Assembly: GCA_030049955.1 (NCBI GenBank)
Contig: JASIJX010000648.1
Span: 1-11,022, forward strand
Direction of reading: 5' to 3'
DNA: 11,022 nucleotides
From: Acidobacteriaceae bacterium
GTDB lineage: Bacteria > Acidobacteriota > Terriglobia > Terriglobales > Acidobacteriaceae
Shown: positions 6,442-11,022 of the stretch, piece after piece
How the letters are laid out: every line of letters starts with the position of its first letter
How positions within the stretch are numbered: the stretch's first letter is position 1
The notes under the pieces: generated by a model
The model's database searches: none
Seen by the model: the letters and a program-made list of their open reading frames with translations, nothing else
What the model was told of the DNA's origin: nothing
Position numbers and translations under genes: made by a program

Positions 6442-8746
6442 AATAACTCTGAACGTTGTAACCATAGACGCTCCGATATTCGGTTGCTGACATATCGACC
6501 GCGCCGATGACCATGCCAAGAATATGGACACGGTTACGGGCGAGCGACTGGATGAAGCGGCGCACCGCTTTTTGCGAGGTCTTGCCGGCGCGAATAATGC
6601 CGATGACACCATCGCAGTAAGTGCCCACGACAATGGCATCGGCGACAGGAAGAACCGGAGCGTTGTCCACGAAAACCACGTCATAGCGCTCGCGCGCGGT
6701 TTCCACCACCTTACCGATCTCGCCTGAACCCAGGATTTCAGAGGCCAGAGGAGACTGGCGTCCGGCGGAAATAAGCGTCAGGTTGGGCTCAATGGGGTGC
6801 GGCTGCAGCACCTCGTCGAATGTGGCCATGTCGGCGAGAAGATCGACCAACCCCTGGCCGCGGCCGGTGCGGAAGAGCGCGTGCTGCTGGGGGCGGCGGA
6901 GGTCAGCATCGATGATGAGCACTTTGCGCCCGGTGGCTGCAAAGGCGAGACCGAGGCTGTAACAGGTGTAGGACTTGGATTCGCCGGGCAGCGCACTGGT
7001 AAAGGCGATGACCCTCAGTCTGCGTCCGATGCCGGAGAGAAGAAGGCCGGAACGGATGCTGCGCAGAGATTCGGCAGTCGGACTCTCGGGGTCAACCAGG
7101 AAAGGGCTGGTTTCGGTGGCCAGAGCGCCGGCAGTGATGCGGCGCGATTCGGGTTTGTGAAAGGGAACCAGGCCCAGCACCGGCAGATTCGTCAAGGCCT
7201 CGACTTCGAAGCTGTCGGCAACCGTATCGTCCTGGCTTTCAAGCAGGAAGGCGAGCCCGATACCGAAAAAGAGGCCGCCAAAAAGTCCGCCGGCAGCAAA
7301 CAGGGTGGGCTGGGGCATCCACGGATTGCCCGGCGTTCGGGCCGGGTCGGCAACCGTCACATTTGTTGCTTTACTGCCGGAGTCGATATTCGCTTCCTGA
7401 AGCCGGGCGTAGAGCAGGTCGTAGAGCTCGCGGCTGGAATTCGCCTGCTCCATGAGGACGCCCAGCTTGAGAATGTCGTCGTTCATTTTGCTGGTGACTG
7501 CCGACTGCGCATTGAAGGCGGATTTCAGGGCGCTCTCATTTTGTTCGGCCAGCGTGAGGTCGTTCTTGGCGCGCTGCTTGATCTTCTCCATTTCCGCCTG
7601 GATCTGCTGGTTGAGGGAGTCGATCTGGTTCTGAATTTCGATCAGGTGCGGGTTTTTGGTTCCATACCTGGTTGCCGCATCCGCATAAGCGACTTTCGCC
7701 GTCGCCAACTGCTCGCGGAGATTATTGAGCAGTGTGAGCCCGTTGCCTTGCGTCATCACCGAAGACTCGGCAATGCCGGGCATTGAGCTGTTGCCGAGCG
7801 AAGAGATGACGTCGGGATTCTCGGTCGCCGTGAGGTGGTAAATGGCGTCATCGGCCAGGCGCGTGGCCTCCGCCTGCGTGACCTCCTCGTTCAAAGCGGA
7901 AAGACGATCGAGCTCCTGTATATGGACGCTTCCTCCTCCGCCCCCGCCGCCTGTTCCCGGCGCCGCGGCACTACCACCTCCAGAAAGAGTGGCAACGCCT
8001 ACCATGGAGGCGGAGAGATTATGGGAGCGCTCGAACTGCGCGACGGCTGCTTCGGTGCTTGTCACCCGATCCGCCAGTCCCGACAACTGGTCTGCCAGCC
8101 ATTGCGAAACTTCCTTCGACGAATCGAAGTTCGAGTTCAGCAGGTAGGACTTGTATTCGGCCACAACCTGGTTGGCCACCCTTGCCGCCTGGACCGGATC
8201 GCGGCTGGTATACGTAATCGAGATCAGGCGGGAGTTTTCAACCTCCTGCACCTTAAGATGACCCTCGAACGCGCCGATCAGACCTTCACGCTGCTTGGCG
8301 GTTAGCTGATCCGGCGTAACGAACTGGCTCTCGCTCTGCTTGAACAGGCCCGGCTTGTTTACGCGGAGCATGCCCACCTTGCTCATCACGGCCAGGGCGA
8401 TCGAATTGTCCTTGATGACGGCAATCTCGGTCTCCATCTTGACCTTTAACTCATCCGCGCCGCCGGTGGCTTCAGAAGCAAGGTCCGAGAGCGCGCTGAC
8501 TCCGCCCTGCTTGCTATCGTTCAGCTCGATGATTGCGGTCGCCCTGTACCGTGGAGCGATAGCCCATGCGGCAAGGATGCCAGCAAGCAGGCCGGCCAGC
8601 GCGCAGGCAATGATGGTTCGCTTCCGCTTGAACGGAACAATCACCAGCTTGCTGAGCGAAACTTCGTCTTCGGAATCGGGCAAGCTGTCGATGCCTGCCG
8701 GAAATTCCGCCGGACGATCAGTTAAATCTTCGATGACTTCTTTCAC
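6425..8746 (-). CDS. Wzc-like polysaccharide co-polymerase with BY-kinase domain (GTG start)
   Basis: A 773-residue inner-membrane protein that should set chain length and drive export by cycles of oligomerisation and autophosphorylation. Order: a short acidic cytoplasmic N-terminus, TM1 (about 44-63), a Wzz-type periplasmic region with long coiled-coil stretches (about 205-240 and 340-415), a Pro/Gly-rich segment before TM2 (about 480-503), then the cytoplasmic kinase. Kinase features: EX2RX2R oligomerisation motif (E559, R562, R565), Walker A region SALPGESKSY (584-593, K591), Walker A' VLIIDADLRRP (609-619, D613 and D615), Walker B VVFVDNAP (691-698, D695), and a C-terminal tyrosine cluster (Y757, Y761, Y763, Y768, Y769). 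Walker A has serine at 590 where the family normally has glycine. A run of seven glycines (267-273) interrupts the periplasmic region. The start codon is GTG with only a weak upstream purine tract. Downstream, wza overlaps by 17 bases; no Wzb-type phosphatase is in the window. Confidence 0.92.
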   Translation of the reverse strand: MKEVIEDLTDRPAEFPAGIDSLPDSEDEVSLSKLVIVPFKRKRTIIACALAGLLAGILAAWAIAPRYRATAIIELNDSKQGGVSALSDLASEATGGADELKVKMETEIAVIKDNSIALAVMSKVGMLRVNKPGLFKQSESQFVTPDQLTAKQREGLIGAFEGHLKVQEVENSRLISITYTSRDPVQAARVANQVVAEYKSYLLNSNFDSSKEVSQWLADQLSGLADRVTSTEAAVAQFERSHNLSASMVGVATLSGGGSAAAPGTGGGGGGGSVHIQELDRLSALNEEVTQAEATRLADDAIYHLTATENPDVISSLGNSSMPGIAESSVMTQGNGLTLLNNLREQLATAKVAYADAATRYGTKNPHLIEIQNQIDSLNQQIQAEMEKIKQRAKNDLTLAEQNESALKSAFNAQSAVTSKMNDDILKLGVLMEQANSSRELYDLLYARLQEANIDSGSKATNVTVADPARTPGNPWMPQPTLFAAGGLFGGLFFGIGLAFLLESQDDTVADSFEVEALTNLPVLGLVPFHKPESRRITAGALATETSPFLVDPESPTAESLRSIRSGLLLSGIGRRLRVIAFTSALPGESKSYTCYSLGLAFAATGRKVLIIDADLRRPQQHALFRTGRGQGLVDLLADMATFDEVLQPHPIEPNLTLISAGRQSPLASEILGSGEIGKVVETARERYDVVFVDNAPVLPVADAIVVGTYCDGVIGIIRAGKTSQKAVRRFIQSLARNRVHILGMVIGAVDMSATEYRSVYGYNVQSYYGEKV

Positions 8747-8770
8747 CTGGGTATCTTTTCTCGGGTTATG

Positions 8771-8806
8771 CGCCGATGCGAACGTATTTTTCGATCTTCA
8801 TCGGCG
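8771..8806 (-). other. Strong stem-loop in the leader of the Wzc-like gene
   Basis: CGCCGATG (8771-8778) and CATCGGCG (8799-8806) are perfect 8-base inverted arms. Inside them CGAA (8779-8782) can pair with TTCG (8790-8793), leaving a 5-base bulge and a 7-base loop. In the minus-strand transcript the structure ends about 24 bases before the GTG start. There is no U-run after it, so an intrinsic terminator is unlikely; a protein-binding site, an mRNA-stability element or a leader structure controlling wzc translation are possible. The remainder of this 118-base gap (8747-8864) holds no convincing promoter. Confidence 0.5.
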
Positions 8807-8864
8807 GTGATGAGGGTACGCAACGATGCTAAATAGTTTAACTGTTGCAGTATAGGGCAGTTCT

Positions 8865-10100
8865 TCATGCCGGCCGGAGTGCCTGTTCGTAGAGGGTTTG
8901 CATCTGGTCAAGATACCGGCTCAGCGGGAACATGCGCATGGCCCGCTGCTGAGCGCGCTTGCCCATTTCCCGGCTGGCTCCGCAGTCGGCGAGGCATTCG
9001 CAGATTTTGGCCGCAAGAGCGGCGGGATCTGCAGGCGGAACAAAATAGCCGCTGATGCCGTCTTCAATCATCTCGAGCGGCCCGCCGTGCGCTGTCGCCA
9101 CAACCGGCTTTGCGGCGGCCATGGCCTCAATCACGACCAGGCCGAAGGGCTCCGGAAGCAGCGAAGGGTGAACATAAACATCGATCGCGGCAAGAATGTC
9201 CGATACGTCTCTTCGAAAATCGGAGAGGATGAATCGGTCTTCTATTCCGGCGTGCTGCACCTGTGCCCGGAGGTTGTTCAGGTATTGCACTTCATCAGCA
9301 AACACGCTGCCGACGACTAGAAAGTATGCGCCGGGAAAGCTTGCGAGCACGGCTTTGGCAGCTTGTACAAAGACCGACTGCCCTTTCCAATGATTGATTC
9401 TTCCTATCATGCCGACCAATGGCGCGCCGGCTGGAATGCCGAATTCACGCCGAATCGACAATCCGTCGGAGACTGGAACAAAGTTCTCCAGGGGCAATCC
9501 ATTGTGCACAACAGCCAATTTGCTGCCAGATGACGGCTCGTCTTTGAGAACGTGCTGGCGGACCGCCTCGGAGATGCAGACCACAGTCGACGAGAGACGC
9601 GAGGCCGAAAAGTGGAGCGCGCGCCTTACCAGGGAAGGCCGCACCAGTATTTCGTGAACATGCCAGAGGTGCGGCGTCTTTGTCAGCCGCGCAGCAAGCG
9701 CTCCGGAGCAGACCGTAAGGGTATTCGAGTGGACGAGACCAACGTTCCGCTCGCGAATGATTTGGGCCAGCAGCCGCACGGCGCGAATGAGCTCTAGACC
9801 ATAGCGAGCAACTCGAGCCGGCTGGAGATATTTTCGGCGCATCGGCGCCAGCTGGCAGAACTCAAACGGAACCTGATTCTTCTCAAGCTCTGCTGCCAGG
9901 CCGCCGTCGTCGCGAGTGTCTTCCGGCAGCACTACGATCGGCGAGAACCGGCTGCGATCGAGCCCCTTTACGGTCTCGAGCAGAACCATGGAGGCGCCAT
10001 ATAAGTCGTTGGCGGAATGGACGAAGAGAACTGTATGGACATTCCCACCTGGTGTCGCTTGATGGCCGAATTTTCCGGCGAATGGACCAGCTTTCATCAT
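8865..10100 (-). CDS. GT4-family glycosyltransferase (GT-B fold)
   Basis: A 411-residue retaining glycosyltransferase, probably acting on a lipid-linked glycan at the cytoplasmic membrane face. The acceptor domain starts with the beta-strand VLFVHSANDLYGASMVLLE (24-42), the Gly-Ala turn being typical of GT4 proteins. The donor domain shows VVHNGLPLENF (197-207), GRINHWKGQ (233-241, R234 and K239 in phosphate-binding positions) and a complete EX7E motif in EPFGLVVIEAMAAAKPVV (317-334, E317 and E325). The first 20 residues precede the fold and may be partly untranslated, but no better start codon lies closer; ATG 10100 has GGGA 6 bases upstream, and a second ATG follows directly. It starts 21 bases after the tetR stop, so both are likely on one transcript. 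Sugar donor and acceptor cannot be named. Confidence 0.92.
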   Translation of the reverse strand: MMKAGPFAGKFGHQATPGGNVHTVLFVHSANDLYGASMVLLETVKGLDRSRFSPIVVLPEDTRDDGGLAAELEKNQVPFEFCQLAPMRRKYLQPARVARYGLELIRAVRLLAQIIRERNVGLVHSNTLTVCSGALAARLTKTPHLWHVHEILVRPSLVRRALHFSASRLSSTVVCISEAVRQHVLKDEPSSGSKLAVVHNGLPLENFVPVSDGLSIRREFGIPAGAPLVGMIGRINHWKGQSVFVQAAKAVLASFPGAYFLVVGSVFADEVQYLNNLRAQVQHAGIEDRFILSDFRRDVSDILAAIDVYVHPSLLPEPFGLVVIEAMAAAKPVVATAHGGPLEMIEDGISGYFVPPADPAALAAKICECLADCGASREMGKRAQQRAMRMFPLSRYLDQMQTLYEQALRPA

Positions 10101-10121
10101 TCCCAGTCCCGGATCAAGCCG

Positions 10122-10736
10122 TCAGATGGCCCGCGGAGACAGAACGTCCAGCCAGAACCGGGTGTGCACCCGGATGGCCTCCTCCGTGTCTCCATAAGGA
10201 GGATGCACGCCGCTGATGAGCTTGGAAAATTCCGGATGAACGAGCACCGTGGCAGCTATGGCCGCGGTGACAAGCGAAGAATCCAGCTTGCGCATCCTTC
10301 CGCTCTCAATGCTAGAGGCAAAGTAATGGTTGATCGCCGATAAGACCGGCGACAGATGCTCCTGACAAACCGACGCCGCCTTCCAGTTCAACTCGATGAA
10401 GGCGATTGCGATGAGCCGCAGAAGCTCGGGCTTAAGGATGGCGGTGTCGACGAGCTGGGCCAAAAGCAGCGGGAGCACAATCTCCGGGCCAGCGCTGCGG
10501 GCAATGTTCTCGAGCAGATCACGGCGCGGCTCAAGGCCGCTCAGCCGGGAACGGAATGCGGCCCAGAACAGATCTTCCTTACACTCGAAGTGGCGGAAGA
10601 GAGTGTTCTCGCTTATTTCAGCAATGCGCGCAATTTCCCGGGTGCTCGTGCCGTGGTAGCCCTGTCGCGCGAATAGCTGGGCTGCCACGTGCACAATCTT
10701 GGCAGTTTGCTGCGATGCTTTGGTCGGAATTGTCAT
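10122..10736 (-). CDS. TetR/AcrR-family transcriptional regulator
   Basis: A 204-residue DNA-binding regulator. The N-terminal domain (about 10-57) has the family pattern: AAQLFARQGYHGTSTREIA (18-36) and the recognition segment ISENTLFRHFECKEDLF (41-57), where the usual tyrosine before the F-x-x-K segment is replaced (L46-F47-R48-H49-F50). The remaining helices form a ligand-binding and dimerisation domain with no recognisable ligand signature. It is the first gene of the cluster and is followed after 21 bases by a glycosyltransferase, so it probably controls this operon, and perhaps itself, in response to a small molecule or envelope signal; that is inference. A 6-6-6 inverted repeat lies 38 bases upstream of the start. 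ATG 10736 has no clear Shine-Dalgarno sequence. Confidence 0.92.
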   Translation of the reverse strand: MTIPTKASQQTAKIVHVAAQLFARQGYHGTSTREIARIAEISENTLFRHFECKEDLFWAAFRSRLSGLEPRRDLLENIARSAGPEIVLPLLLAQLVDTAILKPELLRLIAIAFIELNWKAASVCQEHLSPVLSAINHYFASSIESGRMRKLDSSLVTAAIAATVLVHPEFSKLISGVHPPYGDTEEAIRVHTRFWLDVLSPRAI

Positions 10737-10773
10737 GACTTATATGAGAGGTTGAGGGAGTTTCGTCGTCTCC

Positions 10774-10791
10774 GGTCTCAAGATCGAGACC
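10774..10791. promoter_or_regulatory. Inverted repeat, candidate operator for the TetR-family regulator
   Basis: GGTCTC and GAGACC are perfect 6-base arms around the spacer AAGATC. Allowing one extra C on one side, the arms extend to CCGGTCTC and GAGACCCGG. TetR-family operators are typically palindromes of about 15-20 bases close to the regulator's own start, and this one lies 38 bases upstream of it. It could equally fold as a hairpin in the leader RNA. Binding is not shown by the sequence. Confidence 0.35.
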
Positions 10792-10864
10792 CGGGCTACC
10801 CGCCTGAGGCTGCGCCGAGCCTTGTCCTTCGACGATGGAACCAAGCAGCAGCCCGGAGCAGGAG

Positions 10865-10892
10865 GTTACAAATTGCGGCTCGAGTGTGGCAA
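10865..10892 (-). promoter_or_regulatory. Candidate sigma70-type promoter for the operon
   Basis: On the minus strand TTGCCA (10892-10887; five of six matches to TTGACA) is followed after 16 bases by TGTAAC (10870-10865; four of six matches to TATAAT). Transcription would start near 10858, giving a leader of about 120 bases that contains the inverted repeat at 10774-10791. The match is moderate, and promoters of this organism may differ from the E. coli consensus. Confidence 0.3.
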
Positions 10893-10915
10893 AGGGACTA
10901 GAAAGATACTGAGGC

Positions 10916-11022
10916 TTATTTGTTTTTGGCTGTAGCGCTTCCCAGCAGCCTGGTCTTCAGCTTCACCAATTTCGGCCATTGCTTTCCGAGCAGCTTTTTT
11001 CCGATCCCTCCCTGCTCCGGAT
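10916..11022 (-). CDS. C-terminal end of an unidentified gene cut by the right edge
   Basis: From base 11020 a minus-strand frame reads 34 codons and ends at TAA (10918-10916). The peptide is strongly basic (about ten lysines, for example KKLLGKQWPKLVKLKTRLLG at 8-27 of the visible part) and uses common codons such as CTG, GGA, AAG and GCC, which suggests a genuine coding end. No domain can be recognised from so short a piece. Such a basic tail would suit the cytoplasmic end of a membrane or DNA/RNA-associated protein, but this is a guess. It lies 179 bases upstream of tetR, and no terminator hairpin is visible after its stop. Confidence 0.45.
   Translation of the reverse strand, partial: PEQGGIGKKLLGKQWPKLVKLKTRLLGSATAKNK

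Noticed and set aside
6442..6684. N-terminal 81-codon extension of the Wza-like frame
   Set aside because: It lies wholly antisense-free but out of frame inside the Wzc-like gene, and the clear signal peptide begins at ATG 6441.
6797..7786. Long plus-strand open frame of 329 codons
   Set aside because: It is the complement of the Wzc-like gene, with no recognisable domain; long antisense frames are expected in GC-rich coding DNA.
8747..8864. Possible internal promoter upstream of the Wzc-like gene
   Set aside because: A -10-like TAAACT is present, but no acceptable -35 box at proper spacing; left as a structured leader only.
10737..10915. Small plus-strand coding possibility in the gap right of tetR
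   Set aside because: The open frame there runs across the tetR start region in antisense, lacks a ribosome binding site and shows no domain-like composition.

Overview
The window reads as one exopolysaccharide or capsule biosynthesis and export operon, with every supported gene on the minus strand, so transcription runs from right to left. A periplasm-spanning BY-kinase/co-polymerase plus a secreted SLBB-domain export protein imply a Gram-negative envelope. The GC-rich sequence and the gene content would suit an Acidobacteriota-like soil bacterium, but that assignment is an impression from composition and gene style, not a demonstrated fact.

Layout in transcription order: the C-terminal end of an unidentified gene (10916-11022); a 179-base gap with a candidate promoter and a 6-6-6 inverted repeat; a TetR-family regulator (10122-10736); a GT4 glycosyltransferase (8865-10100, 21 bases after tetR); a 118-base gap with a strong hairpin; a Wzc-like chain-length/BY-kinase protein starting at GTG (6425-8746); a Wza-like export protein overlapping it by 17 bases (5410-6441); a 92-base gap with a second hairpin; a Wzx-like flippase (3977-5317); a second GT4 glycosyltransferase (2758-3885); a nucleotidyltransferase fused to what looks like a dead thymidylate-kinase-like domain (1524-2807, overlapping by 50 bases); an intact thymidylate-kinase-like protein (857-1474, TTG start); and an APH-type phosphotransferase cut by the left edge (1-864, overlapping by 8 bases). 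No stretch over 300 bases lacks a gene.

How they fit together: the two GT4 enzymes would add sugars to a lipid-linked repeat unit, the flippase would move it across the inner membrane, and the Wzc/Wza pair would control chain length and export. The last three genes form a tightly packed set of nucleotidyl- and phosphoryl-transfer proteins whose substrates are unknown; they may modify the glycan or its precursor. No polymerase (Wzy), initiating phosphosugar transferase or Wzb-type phosphatase is present in the window. The most unusual points are the degenerate kinase domain beside its intact relative, a non-canonical Walker A motif in the BY-kinase, and the regulator placed at the head of the operon with a nearby palindrome.
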